64,000 nt of DNA, taken from the NCBI GenBank assembly GCA_037382465.1, contig JARRPX010000023.1, positions 20,624 through 84,623 of the forward strand, given 5' to 3'. Under the pieces are notes generated by a model that worked only from the letters and a program-made list of their open reading frames with translations, had not been told where the DNA came from and ran no database searches. Every line of letters begins with the position of its first letter. Within the stretch, counting starts at the first letter, position 1. Shown here one piece after another: positions 43,196 to 52,033 of the stretch. The stretch comes from Anaerolineales bacterium (GTDB taxonomy: Bacteria; Chloroflexota; Anaerolineae; Anaerolineales; E44-bin32). Position numbers and translations under genes: made by a program.

Positions 43196-44584
43196 ATGGA
43201 CACGAAACACAAGGTCACTGTACTGTGCTTGCTGATCGCGCCTCTGCTAGCCGGCGGGTGCGCTGCGGCTGAAGAGCGCCCGACTTCCACGCCAACGCAA
43301 GAATCCGCCCTCGTCGAGGGAACGGCCGCCTCTGGTGAGGCGCAGGAGCAGGGCGGCGAAGTCGTTGCAGTGGAATCCTGTCCGCCGATGGACGCCGAAA
43401 CGCGCGCCGAAATGGACAGCATCGAGAGTCAGGTGATCACCCTGCGCGGGCTGCAGTCAACCGCGCCAGTAGCGCGTATTCTGCTCACCCAGGATCAACT
43501 GCGCCAGCGCGTGGTCGACGAATTCCTGGCCGATTACAGCGAAGCGGAAGCAAACGACGACGTACTGGTCTTGTCCTTATTCGGCCTGCTACCTGAGGAT
43601 TTCGACTTGTGGAATTTCTACGCCGACCTCCTCACGGAGCAGATCGCTGGCTTCTACGACGACACCACGAAGGAGATGGCGGTCATCTGCGGCTCCGGTT
43701 TTGGCGCCATGGAGCGCATCACCTACGCCCACGAATTCGATCATGCCCTCCAGGATCAAAACTACGATCTGGAAGAAGGCCTCGGATACGACGACGAACT
43801 CTGCGACGTCGACAGCGAGCGCTGCGCCGGGATCCAGGCGTTGGTTGAAGGAGACGCCACGTTACTCCAGGAACAATGGATGGGAACATACGCCACGCAA
43901 GAAGATCTCCTCGAAGCGATGGAATACATCAACAACCTCGATACCCCGGTGTACGACTCCGCACCTCGTTTCCTGCGCCAGGATTTCCTCTTTCCCTACC
44001 AGGCCGGGGAGAGCTTCGTCCAAACCATTTTCCGGAACGGCGGCGGCAGTTGGGCGGCCGTCGACGCTGTCTACCAGGATCCTCCCAGCTCCACCGAACA
44101 GATTCTGCATCCCGAGCGCTATCCGAACGATGATCCTGTGAAACTCATCGTCCCCGAGGCTCTCGGCGTGCTGGACAGCGGCTGGCGATTGGTCGATGAA
44201 GACACGCTCGGGGAATGGTACACCCAGCTGGTGCTCAACGAGTACATTCCCAAGGCCGAGGCGGTGTCGGCCGCCGCAGGTTGGGGCGGGGATGTGTACC
44301 GCGTCTATCACAACGATTCGAGTGGAGAGGACGTTCTTCTCCTCGTCGCGCAGTGGGACACGATAAAAGACGTGCAGGAGTTCAGCACTACTTTCGTCAC
44401 CTATGCGGAAGCTCGCTTCGGCGAGCGTTCGAGCACATCGACGTATATATCAACCTGGGAGACATCCGATCTCTACGTTTACTTCGAGCGCAATTCCAAT
44501 CAGGTTCTGTGGATCATAGCCCCGGACAGCGATACGGCTGATCTGGTGCGCGAAGCAGTCAGCTTACCCACAGCCCAAGAATAA
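43196..44584 (+). CDS. zinc-peptidase-like lipoprotein with HExxH-type motif
   Basis: The 462-residue lipoprotein has lipobox LAGGC (Cys near residue 22) and a Thr/Glu-rich linker. Its metal motif is YAHEFDHALQDQNYDL near residue 180 (HExxH), with a likely third ligand in ALVEGDATLLQEQW about 45 residues on. It recalls secreted minimal zincins. AAGGAG stands 7 bases before the ATG at 43196. It is divergent from the GH53 gene and lies 7 bases before the HAD gene. The substrate is unknown. Confidence 0.85.
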   Translation: MDTKHKVTVLCLLIAPLLAGGCAAAEERPTSTPTQESALVEGTAASGEAQEQGGEVVAVESCPPMDAETRAEMDSIESQVITLRGLQSTAPVARILLTQDQLRQRVVDEFLADYSEAEANDDVLVLSLFGLLPEDFDLWNFYADLLTEQIAGFYDDTTKEMAVICGSGFGAMERITYAHEFDHALQDQNYDLEEGLGYDDELCDVDSERCAGIQALVEGDATLLQEQWMGTYATQEDLLEAMEYINNLDTPVYDSAPRFLRQDFLFPYQAGESFVQTIFRNGGGSWAAVDAVYQDPPSSTEQILHPERYPNDDPVKLIVPEALGVLDSGWRLVDEDTLGEWYTQLVLNEYIPKAEAVSAAAGWGGDVYRVYHNDSSGEDVLLLVAQWDTIKDVQEFSTTFVTYAEARFGERSSTSTYISTWETSDLYVYFERNSNQVLWIIAPDSDTADLVREAVSLPTAQE

Positions 44585-44591
44585 ACGCCAG

Positions 44592-45281
44592 GTGCTCGAC
44601 CCGGGCCGCGTATGCGCCATCCTCTTCGATCTCGACGGAACCATCGCCGACAGCGACGATACCGCCGTTCAACGTCTCGCCGCGCTGCTGCGACCTTTCT
44701 TTTCGCTGCGCAAGATCCACAACGAGCGTAAATCTGCCCGTCGCCTGGTCATGGCTGCAGAAACTCCCCTCAACGCGTTTCTCAGTTTCCTCGACAGATA
44801 TTCTCTGGATGAATGGATCCATCCGCTTTCGAACGCTTTGCATCACCTGCGCGGGGAAACAGAAATAAGAGACGCCCGATTGATCCCCGGCGTTGCCGAG
44901 GCGCTGGATCGCCTGGCGGCTCGATATCCCCTCGCCCTGGTCACCGCGCGCGAGAAGTACGGCGCCGATGCGCTGCAGCGTGCGCTTCAAATTCAAGCGT
45001 TCTTTCGTTGCGTCGCCACGGCGGGTACGTGCCGGCGATCCAAGCCCCATCCTGCCCCCGTGTTGTGGGCCGCCGATCGACTCGGCCTGGCTCCGCGAGA
45101 CTGCCTCATGGTGGGTGATACGCCCGTCGACATTCGCGCCGGCTGCGCTGCAGGCACACAGACCGTGGGCGTGCTCTGTGGCTTTGGGGAGCGCGACGAA
45201 TTGCTGCGCGCCGGCGCAGATCTCGTCCTCGATTCGACTGCGGATTTACCCGGGGTGTTGTTGTTGGAGCGCGGTGATTAA
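44592..45281 (+). CDS. HAD-superfamily phosphatase
   Basis: The 229-residue enzyme has motif I ILFDLDGTIADSDD, motif II LVTAREKYG, motif III RSKPHPAPVLW and motif IV MVGDTPVDIRAG, the layout of Gph/PGP-type HAD hydrolases. It probably removes phosphate from a small sugar phosphate such as phosphoglycolate. The start is GTG with a weak AGG just upstream; it lies only 7 bases after the preceding gene. Its stop overlaps the convergent EcfT stop by four bases. Confidence 0.9.
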   Translation: MLDPGRVCAILFDLDGTIADSDDTAVQRLAALLRPFFSLRKIHNERKSARRLVMAAETPLNAFLSFLDRYSLDEWIHPLSNALHHLRGETEIRDARLIPGVAEALDRLAARYPLALVTAREKYGADALQRALQIQAFFRCVATAGTCRRSKPHPAPVLWAADRLGLAPRDCLMVGDTPVDIRAGCAAGTQTVGVLCGFGERDELLRAGADLVLDSTADLPGVLLLERGD

Positions 45282-46147
45282 GTCCAGGCCTGGATCAACG
45301 CTTCCGGGACCCAGAACTTACCGAAACCCCACAGAGAAGCTAAAATCGACGCCAAGACGATCACGATCCCGAACGCCATCAACACGTAATCCCGTTTGCG
45401 ATATTTGAGTTGCACCAGCCACGTGCGCGGACCGACGCCGAAGCCGCGCAGGTCCATGGCGTCGATGATGTCTTCGCTGCCCGCGATGGCATGAATGGTC
45501 ACCGGGACGATGAGCGGCGCCAATTTCCTGACCTGGGCGAATAATCCCCCTTTCAGTTTCTCGATCTCGTAGCCTCGCGCCTTCTGCGCATCCATGGTCA
45601 ATTGGAAATCCCGGCCGAACGTGGGGATGAAGCGCATGGTCAGATCCATGGCGTAGGCGATCTTGTCCGGTATACCCAGGCGGCGGAAGATGATGCCGTA
45701 GTGCGCCGGATTGAGCGAATAGGGAATCAAAACGGTCATACTCGCCAGGCTGAAAACGCGCGCCAACTGGCTGGCGGCGAAGAACAGCCGCTCGACGGTG
45801 ATCGTCAGCGTGGGACGCCAACCGAAAATGGTGAACTTGGCGCTCAGCGTGGTAATCGTATGCTCCACATCATAGACTTCCATCCCGCCGCGCCCTGTCA
45901 GAAATGTAAGCAGTGAGAAGAAGACGACAAAGGCGCCGATGAACATCCAGGCCCGCCGGCTTTCCCGCCAGGTTATCCCCGAGGTCAGTACGACCAGCAG
46001 GGCCAACGCCATAAATCCTGCAAGCACCCGCAGGTCCCAGAAGAACAACGTGGAGAGGATGAAACAGGCGTAGAACACGATCCACGCACTGGGATCGAAG
46101 GCCTGGATGATCGATTTTCGTTCGCGATAGCGCCACGTTACCAGCAT
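45278..46147 (-). CDS. ecfT: ECF transporter T component (EcfT)
   Basis: The 289-residue membrane protein has about six helices and the two coupling-helix motifs QKARGYEIEKLKGG near residue 190 and AMDLRGFGVGPRTW near residue 235, the Ala-Arg-Gly signatures that dock on the two ATPases. It is the last gene of a three-gene ECF unit (A, S, T) running leftward. It acts in the inner membrane. Confidence 0.92.
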   Translation of the reverse strand: MLVTWRYRERKSIIQAFDPSAWIVFYACFILSTLFFWDLRVLAGFMALALLVVLTSGITWRESRRAWMFIGAFVVFFSLLTFLTGRGGMEVYDVEHTITTLSAKFTIFGWRPTLTITVERLFFAASQLARVFSLASMTVLIPYSLNPAHYGIIFRRLGIPDKIAYAMDLTMRFIPTFGRDFQLTMDAQKARGYEIEKLKGGLFAQVRKLAPLIVPVTIHAIAGSEDIIDAMDLRGFGVGPRTWLVQLKYRKRDYVLMAFGIVIVLASILASLWGFGKFWVPEALIQAWT

Positions 46148-46259
46148 GCCGTTCCTCGGGAATGAATTCTTGATCTACACACTTTCAAACGAATGCCGTT
46201 TCGAAGGGCACTTCGCCCCGGGGACCGTGCCCGTCGAATTTTTACTATTTTCGACTCGA

Positions 46260-47201
46260 TCAGCGGCCGGTCTGGCGCTGGAACGCTCGATACGCTCCGA
46301 TCAAGATCGGCACCAGGATGACGGCGAAAATCATGTTCGGTCCGGCGGCGGGCAGGAATTCACCCACGATGGCCACCTGCGGTGAAAAACCGTTGATCTG
46401 GATGTCCGACAGGGCGGCGAAACCGATGCCCACGAAGTTGCCCAGCATCGCCCAGGTCACCGCCGCGGCCATGTCGAGATCTTCTCTGAAGAGCAGCCTC
46501 ACGACGACCACCAGCACGAAGCCGATCACCGCCGACAAGCCGGCGAAAGCGGATATCGTCGCGTCGCCGAAAATGCCGGCGTCCGGATCGTAGAACATCA
46601 TGTTGGACAGCTCGGGGTTGAAAATCCACAGCAAGGTGGCTATGGCGGCCAGGGCGGCGCTGATGTACATCACGATGTCCATGACGCGCTTGCGGTCGGC
46701 GTAGAGGGCGATCATGCCCGAGACCATGCCCACCAGGCCGTTGCCGATGCTCCACTGCGGTGAAAGGCTGAAGCCGGTGAGCGCGTCGCCGAACATGTTC
46801 CCCACTGCGCCGGTGAACAGGCCCACCACGGGTCCGAAGGCGTAGCCGAAGAACATGGGGATGGCGATCGCCGGCCGCAGCGCCACCTGACTCACAGAGG
46901 GCACGGCAAAGACGGTGCCGTTGAACAGGTAGGAAAACACGGCGTAGAGTGCGGCACCGATGGCCATGTAAACCACCTCGCGCGTGCCGACCTTCCAGGC
47001 ATCGCTCGTGCGTGTAAACCAGTACACCAGGAACACGATCAGCAGGCCGACGCCCACGTACACGAAGCGCAGTACGCCGGTCTCGTCGAGTTCGAGATCC
47101 GGATTGTTAAAGATGGCCGGTCCCAACAAGGCCACCAGGAGCATAACCACGAAGACGCATACAATCGCAATGAGGAATGACAGGGGTTTCGTGCCGTTCA
47201 T
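46260..47201 (-). CDS. ECF transporter S component
   Basis: The 313-residue protein has about nine helices. The central part (about 70-200) is a typical ECF-S core, with REVVYMAIGAALYAVFSYLFNG, ALRPAIAIPMFFGYAFGPVVGLFTGAVGNMFGD and GLVGMVSGM. The N-terminal helix pair and C-terminal helices are additions beyond the usual six. The ATG at 47201 has GGAGGAG upstream. The substrate is not recognisable; a vitamin or precursor is expected. No riboswitch was seen upstream of the operon to identify it. Confidence 0.85.
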   Translation of the reverse strand: MNGTKPLSFLIAIVCVFVVMLLVALLGPAIFNNPDLELDETGVLRFVYVGVGLLIVFLVYWFTRTSDAWKVGTREVVYMAIGAALYAVFSYLFNGTVFAVPSVSQVALRPAIAIPMFFGYAFGPVVGLFTGAVGNMFGDALTGFSLSPQWSIGNGLVGMVSGMIALYADRKRVMDIVMYISAALAAIATLLWIFNPELSNMMFYDPDAGIFGDATISAFAGLSAVIGFVLVVVVRLLFREDLDMAAAVTWAMLGNFVGIGFAALSDIQINGFSPQVAIVGEFLPAAGPNMIFAVILVPILIGAYRAFQRQTGR

Positions 47202-47269
47202 AATCTCCTCCACTCTTTATAGATTGATCATGCCGATATCGATTTGGGTTCCGGCAGAACCCTGGATCA

Positions 47270-48913
47270 TCAGGACGAAACGTGCGCCAACGCCTCGGCG
47301 CGCATGAACCGCTGCGTCTGCTCGAGCATGTTCAGGTTGGCATCGAGTAAAGACGTGGGAACGAGTCGACAAGCTCGAAGCCGGTCGTAATCGGCCAGGA
47401 CATCCTCGGGTCTGCCGTCGTTTTCGATTCTGCCCTCGCTGATTAGGAGCACGCGATTGGCATAGATCACCGCCATATCGATGTCGTGTGTGATGAACAA
47501 GATCGCTTCGAAGCTTGGAATTTGCAGGATGGCATCCATGAAATCCATGTAATTACGATAGTCCTGGCCGGCCGTCGGTTCGTCCATCACCAGGATTTTC
47601 GAACGCATGGCCAGCACCGCAGCGATGCTCACACGTTTCTGCTGCCCGAAAGACAGCGCCAGCGGCGGGTCGTCCTCCATGCCGGAAAGATTCATGATTT
47701 CTATCGCCTGCTGCACCTCCTTCTGGATTTCCTCGTCCGTGTGACCCAGGTTGCCGGGTCCGAATCGCAGCTCTGCGTTTACACTCGGGGCGAAGAGCAT
47801 GTTGCTGGGACTCTGAAAGACGTATCCCAACGTGCTGGCAACCTGCGCCACGCTCATCTCGCGCGTGTCTTTCCCCTCAACGAACACGCAGCCTTGTTTC
47901 GGCTGCAGAAGCCCAATGGCGTGCTTGACGAGCGTGGTCTTGCCGGCGCCATTGGGGCCCAGTACGGCGATGATGTCCCCGTGACGTATGTCGAGATTAA
48001 CGTCGACGAGGACTTCTTTCTGCGCTTCATAAAAAAAGGAAACGTCCTCGAATCGCACCAGGGCTTTGGCCCCCTGTGCTTCACCGGACAGATGCGGCTG
48101 AAGGATGGGCATGGGCGGGTCTGCCGCTGCGCGCTGGATGACCACGGGAGCCGGAAGTTTGACTTCGTGGTAATCAACGCTTTGTATGAGCTGCTCCGGC
48201 GGTCCCTCAAACACGACCTCCCCGTCAGCCATGAAGAGGGTGTGGTCGGGATCGATCTTCAACACGTCCTCGACGCGATGTTCGACGATGACCACCGACA
48301 TGCCCTCATCGACCAACGCGCGCAGCAGCGTCAGGGCGTCGACTGCGCTGGCCGGATCGAGGCTGGCGAGGGGCTCGTCCAGGATCAACAAGCTCGGCTC
48401 CATGGCCAGCACGCCCGCCAGGGCGACTTTTTGTTTCTCGCCGCCGGAAAGGTTGTACGTCTCTCGATCGCGCAGATGGGTGATCTTCAAGTGTTTCAAC
48501 GCGGCGTCCACGCGCCGGTAGATTTCCGGTCGCTCCAGGCCCTGGTTCTCCAAACCGAAAGCGACTTCGTTGAGCACCTTCGTCCCCAGGATTTGCCGTT
48601 CCGGATCTTGCAGGACCGTGCCGATGTGCTGCGAAATTCTGGCGAGCGACATGCCCTGCGTAGGTTCCCCTTTGATAGATATCTCGCCCGAGATCTCCCC
48701 CTTGTACGACCTGGGGATCAACCCGTTGATACAGCGCACGAGCGTCGTCTTCCCGCATCCGCTTGGTCCGGCAATCAGAATGAGCTTCCCCGCTTCGATT
48801 TGCAGATTCACGCCCCGGATCGCCGTCCCAGCTCGATCCCGGTAGCGAAATGAAAGATCATCGACCTGCAGCAAATGTTCGTTCGCCACAAATTCCTCTG
48901 CGTCCGCACTCAC
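47270..48913 (-). CDS. fused double ECF ATPase (EcfA-EcfA')
   Basis: The 547-residue protein contains two complete ABC ATPases in one chain. The first has GPSGCGKTT near 49, LSGGEKQK near 158 and LLILDEPLASLD. The second has GPNGAGKTT near 327, LSFGQQKR near 427 (a signature variant with Phe-Gly instead of Gly-Gly) and ILVMDEPTAGQD. Together they are the energising module for the S and T genes downstream. The start is GTG 48913, but a GTG 24 bases in has a better GAGG site. Gene order ATPase-S-T. Confidence 0.92.
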   Translation of the reverse strand: MSADAEEFVANEHLLQVDDLSFRYRDRAGTAIRGVNLQIEAGKLILIAGPSGCGKTTLVRCINGLIPRSYKGEISGEISIKGEPTQGMSLARISQHIGTVLQDPERQILGTKVLNEVAFGLENQGLERPEIYRRVDAALKHLKITHLRDRETYNLSGGEKQKVALAGVLAMEPSLLILDEPLASLDPASAVDALTLLRALVDEGMSVVIVEHRVEDVLKIDPDHTLFMADGEVVFEGPPEQLIQSVDYHEVKLPAPVVIQRAAADPPMPILQPHLSGEAQGAKALVRFEDVSFFYEAQKEVLVDVNLDIRHGDIIAVLGPNGAGKTTLVKHAIGLLQPKQGCVFVEGKDTREMSVAQVASTLGYVFQSPSNMLFAPSVNAELRFGPGNLGHTDEEIQKEVQQAIEIMNLSGMEDDPPLALSFGQQKRVSIAAVLAMRSKILVMDEPTAGQDYRNYMDFMDAILQIPSFEAILFITHDIDMAVIYANRVLLISEGRIENDGRPEDVLADYDRLRACRLVPTSLLDANLNMLEQTQRFMRAEALAHVSS

Positions 48914-49033
48914 ACCTATTAAAACACATCCCGGTCTGCCGAGTGACGCGGCCGGGCCGGCGTTTGTTACGACCAGGACCGGGGTCCCAATCTCTCTTGT
49001 AAGGCTGATGTAAGGCCGCTCCGGACAGAGTTG

Positions 49034-49042
49034 TGCTACTAT
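49034..49042 (+). promoter_or_regulatory. extended -10 promoter for the c-di-GMP riboswitch transcript
   Basis: TGC-TACTAT (49034-49042) is an extended -10 element with no good -35. It lies about 50 bases ahead of the riboswitch and would start the RNA near 49049. Confidence 0.45.
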
Positions 49043-49093
49043 TTTGTCAGGCAGGAAGTAAGCAACAAATCAGTTCCCGGTGTGCAATCTCCG

Positions 49094-49186
49094 ATAAAGG
49101 CAAAACCGTCGAAAGGCGGTGGCGCAAAGCTACAGGGTCTACCGCTTCGAAAGAAGCCAGGACAGCCAGCTGCCGAAGAGAGTAAG
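49094..49186 (+). ncRNA. c-di-GMP-I (GEMM-I) riboswitch
   Basis: The segment reads GGCAAAACC, GUCGAAAGGC, GGUGGCGCAAAGCUAC, AGGGUCUACCGC, a GCUUCGAAAGAAGC hairpin, and then CCAGGACAGCCAGCUGCCG. The GAAA tetraloop, the GCGCAAAGC core with the following A-GGGUCUA, and the AGCCAG...GCC closing helix are the diagnostic parts of class I c-di-GMP aptamers. It lies about 105 bases before the start codon of a TadE/Flp-like protein, a typical target for c-di-GMP control of surface structures. Confidence 0.92.
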
Positions 49187-49210
49187 GCACACCGATTTCT
49201 TTTTCTCGGT

Positions 49211-49254
49211 CCCATGGCTGTCCAAACAAAAGACAATCATGGGCCTGTGATTTT
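49211..49254 (+). terminator. expression-platform hairpin of the c-di-GMP riboswitch
   Basis: CCCATG...TGTC (49211-49222) pairs with GACA...CATGGG (49232-49243), leaving GC/AT as an internal mismatch. A short stretch then leads to UUUUCUC. It lies between aptamer and gene and can work as a conditional terminator, although the gap before the U-run is longer than ideal. Confidence 0.5.
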
Positions 49255-49291
49255 CTCAGGCAGGCCAAGAAAATCGAAAGGAGAAAAGGAA

Positions 49292-49819
49292 ATGAACCTC
49301 CGAAAAATGCTCAAGAAAAGTGAAAGAGGCCAGGCCCTCGCCGAGTACGCCGTGCTCTTCCCGCCCGTGCTCTTGATCAGCTTCATGGTCCTCATCCCGC
49401 TGTCCACACATGCCAACTTCATCTTCTGCGAAATGATCTACGCCATGGATCCGTCGGTTGGACAATGTGACCAGTGGCTTGGCGATCCCGTCGTTGAAGA
49501 GGAAGAGCCGCCGGTGCCCGAGGAAGATGAATGCGTCGTACTGCAGGAGGAAGAAGGCGGATCGCAGTGTGATCAACACGAACTTTGCGACCACCTTCCT
49601 GGCCTCAACGTAGGCAGCTATACCGCATCCGACGACATCGACGCCTTTGTAATCAAGGCCGGTAAAGATTATCACGTCTTCGAAACCGGTCTCACCGATG
49701 ACGGCTGCTACTACGTCGAAATCGAAGGCAATCACGTTTCCTGGGAACGCTACGGTCACGGCTCAAATTGCAAGGACGTCAGCCACGAGCAGGTTTGGAA
49801 GACACCCCTTTGCCCGTAG
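49292..49819 (+). CDS. TadE/Flp-pilin-like acidic secreted protein
   Basis: The 175-residue protein opens with a basic tail and then ERGQALAEYAVLFPPVLLISFMVLI, the pilin-like or TadE-like start with the Glu-Tyr pair and hydrophobic helix. After the helix come several Cys, a very acidic Pro/Glu segment (VVEEEEPPVPEEDE, about 70-90), and a C-terminal domain with paired Cys (CYYVEIEGNHVSWERYGHGSNC). AAAGGAG precedes it. It stands alone behind a c-di-GMP riboswitch. A role in surface attachment or pili is inferred from both facts. Confidence 0.75.
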   Translation: MNLRKMLKKSERGQALAEYAVLFPPVLLISFMVLIPLSTHANFIFCEMIYAMDPSVGQCDQWLGDPVVEEEEPPVPEEDECVVLQEEEGGSQCDQHELCDHLPGLNVGSYTASDDIDAFVIKAGKDYHVFETGLTDDGCYYVEIEGNHVSWERYGHGSNCKDVSHEQVWKTPLCP

Positions 49820-49920
49820 TGGTTATATAATCCAAGGCTCGCAACGATCGGCGTACCGGTCGATATGCAACACGAGCTGACTACAGAACCTGGACAATCA
49901 ATTCGGGGGTTTTCCTTAGG

Positions 49921-50018
49921 AAAGCGCACCCGCTTCCCGGGTGGAACAGGTCTCGACTTTCGTCTTCATCTCCTGCAGACGAAGAGCCTGATCCCCCAGA
50001 GAAGCAAGGGTGCGCTTT
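49921..50018. ncRNA. nested hairpin, candidate structured RNA
   Basis: AAAGCGCACCC (49921-49931) and GGGTGCGCTTT (50008-50018) are exact complements enclosing 76 bases. These can themselves fold in nested steps: CTTC with GAAG, GGG with CCC, CAGG with CCTG, CTC with GAG, and CGTCT with AGACG around an 11-base loop. Unpaired bases lie at steady intervals, so it looks like one rod-shaped RNA and not a plain terminator. It does not match the SRP RNA tip, 6S RNA size or tmRNA. The strand cannot be told from sequence. It lies 31 bases left of the oriC candidate. Confidence 0.45.
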
Positions 50019-50049
50019 CTATTAAAATCAGCCTCTTCGACGCTTTTCC

Positions 50050-50422
50050 TGTGGATAACTCGTCAAAATCTGTGGAAAACTGGCTTATATTGGGGAAAAC
50101 ATCCACGCTATTATATCAACAAATCCTCATATGTAGGACTAGGTTCACTACTACCCCCATATATACGACTTCCCCGCTTTTCAACGCTGCATTCCGCTCC
50201 TTGTCCCCGTTTCTTCCACAACCTTCCTGTGGGTGAAATCACGCAAACGCGTCCCTATATATGGGCCGCATGGTCTTTCTTGCTCCTACTCCTGGGCGTT
50301 TTACTACTCAAATTTCTCTTTTTCCACAAATCCACAACGCCTACTATTACTACGGTTAACATTAAGTAATGAATATATTGTGGGTAAATCGTCCTTATCC
50401 ACCGGCCCGGATTTGTGGGTAT
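50050..50422. other. oriC: candidate replication origin: DnaA-box cluster with DnaA-trio-like tract
   Basis: At least eight near-consensus DnaA boxes lie in 370 bases. Exact or single-change forms of TTATCCACA are TGTGGATAA (50050-50058, perfect, reversed), TGTGGAAAA (50071-50079), TTTTCCACA (50320-50328), TGTGGGTAA (50379-50387) and TTATCCACC (50395-50403). Weaker ones are TCTTCCACA (50212-50220), TGTGGGTGA (50228-50236) and TGTGGGTAT (50414-50422). After the box pair at 50320-50336 comes CGC, then CTACTATTACTA (50341-50352), which matches the DnaA-trio pattern, then the AT-rich GGTTAACATTAAGTAATGAA (50354-50373). dnaA itself is not in view. Confidence 0.75.
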
Positions 50423-50504
50423 GTTTTTTCCAGGAAACAAGAAAAGAGACGGAGTCAGGTTCATCTCCGTCTCTCTACCAGCCAGGATATCAGGCTCTTC
50501 GAGG

Positions 50505-51764
50505 CTAAGCCCAGCCTCGAAGTTTTACTACTTCAGCGACCCGGTTCACCGCGACCAGATACGCCGCCAGACGATTGTGAACCTCGTGTTCCTCGGCTGC
50601 TTCGTGGACGGCATGGAAAGCGGTCGTCATCTTGGCATCCAGGCGTTGGTGGACCATATCTTCGTCCCAGTAGTAGTCGTAGGCATTCTGCACCATCTCG
50701 AAATACGAGACCGTCACGCCGCCGGCGTTGGCCAGAAAATCGGGGATGACGTAGACGCCGTTCTTGTGCAGGATTTTATCGGCTTCGGGCGTGGTCGGGC
50801 CGTTGGCCAGTTCGACGGAGATCCTCGCCTTGATGTTTGCCGCGTTCGCTTCCGTGATGACATTTTCCAGAGCGGAAGGGAAGAGAACGCTGACGTCGAG
50901 TTCCAAAAGATCTTCATTGCTGATTTCCTTGGCGCCGGGGAAGTCGATCACCGAGCCGGTGCGATGTTTGTGGGTGAGCACATTTTTGTAGTCGAGGCCT
51001 TCTTCATCGTATATCCCGCCTCGAGAATCGGATACGGCGACGACTTTGAGACCTAGAATCTCGGCGCCGAGTTTGTGGGCGAACGAACCCGCATTGCCGA
51101 ATCCCTGGATGGCTGCCGGTGCATCTTGTAGATCGATGCCCAATACTTTGCCGGCTTCCCGGAGACAATAAATGCCACCGCGAGCGGTGGCATCCCCACG
51201 TCCGGCGGAGCCTCCCATGGCAAGTGGTTTGCCTGTGATGACACCGAATTCATTGTGGCCTTTCAGGAAGGCGTATTCGTCCGCCATCCAGGCCATGATC
51301 TGCGGCGTGGTGTAGACATCAGGCGCGGGTACGTCCTTTTCCAGGCCGATGATGCGTCCCACCTGGCGAATGTAGGCGCGGCTGAGGCGCTCGAGCTCAC
51401 CCATCGAGAGTTCTTTGGGATTGCAAATGATTCCGCCTTTGCCGCCCCCAAGGGGAATATCGACGACGGCGCACTTCCAGGTCATCCAGGCGGCCAATGC
51501 ACGGACGGTGTCGATAGTCTCGTCGGGGTGATAGCGGATGCCGCCCTTCGTCGGCCCGCGCGCGTCGTTGTACTGCACACGGAAGCCGTGGAAGATTTTG
51601 GTCGTCCCGTCGTCCATCTTCACCGGCAGCGTCACGTGCAGTTCACGCAGCGGCCAGCGCAGCAATTCGTGCACGGCGGGATCCAATTTGAGGACGGAGG
51701 CGGCTTCGTCCAATTGCTGCTGTGCGATCTTGAAGGGATTGTGCTTATCGTTTGTTGGTGACAT
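50505..51764 (-). CDS. gdhA: Glu/Leu/Phe/Val dehydrogenase (glutamate dehydrogenase)
   Basis: The 419-residue enzyme has [25 protein letters not shown] near residue 55, with the substrate Lys, and PLGGGKGGI with the catalytic Lys near residue 105. [38 protein letters not shown] (from about 215) is the Rossmann NAD(P) segment. It interconverts glutamate and 2-oxoglutarate plus ammonia. AAGGAGATATTT gives a very good ribosome site. It lies next to the oriC candidate and is transcribed away from the gat genes' start, with its own promoter. Confidence 0.95.
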   Translation of the reverse strand: MSPTNDKHNPFKIAQQQLDEAASVLKLDPAVHELLRWPLRELHVTLPVKMDDGTTKIFHGFRVQYNDARGPTKGGIRYHPDETIDTVRALAAWMTWKCAVVDIPLGGGKGGIICNPKELSMGELERLSRAYIRQVGRIIGLEKDVPAPDVYTTPQIMAWMADEYAFLKGHNEFGVITGKPLAMGGSAGRGDATARGGIYCLREAGKVLGIDLQDAPAAIQGFGNAGSFAHKLGAEILGLKVVAVSDSRGGIYDEEGLDYKNVLTHKHRTGSVIDFPGAKEISNEDLLELDVSVLFPSALENVITEANAANIKARISVELANGPTTPEADKILHKNGVYVIPDFLANAGGVTVSYFEMVQNAYDYYWDEDMVHQRLDAKMTTAFHAVHEAAEEHEVHNRLAAYLVAVNRVAEVVKLRGWA

Positions 51765-51919
51765 AAATATCTCCTTATTCTAAGATAAGACCGCAATGTG
51801 TCGATTGTCCGTCATAAATCAGAGAAAAAAGTCATTGCCTAGATCAATACCATCCCATAGATTAGCCAAGTTTAAAGGTCCGACCACACTCAGCTAGAAC
51901 ACGCCATTGTGTCTGGCGT

Positions 51920-51947
51920 ATGATACAGGAAAAACCGGGGTTGTCAA
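51920..51947 (-). promoter_or_regulatory. sigma-70-type promoter for gdhA
   Basis: Reading leftward, TTGACA (51947-51942) and TATCAT (51925-51920) are separated by 16 bases. The start would be near 51913, giving a leader of about 150 bases before the ATG at 51764. Confidence 0.65.
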
Positions 51948-52033
51948 GATTTGAGGGAAATCGGACGCGGGAATATCAATAGCTGCACGATGCAAAGGTA
52001 AGTTGATCGCTAATTTGCATCATGTAAGTTGAC

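Noticed and set aside
48914..49033. Thiamine or other vitamin riboswitch ahead of the ECF operon
   Set aside because: I searched the leftward strand for the TPP, cobalamin and FMN cores and saw none. The substrate of the ECF unit stays open.
49921..50018. SRP (4.5S) or 6S RNA
   Set aside because: The conserved SRP tip with its GGAA tetraloop and AGCAG bulge is missing, and the element is too short and lacks the large central bubble of 6S RNA.
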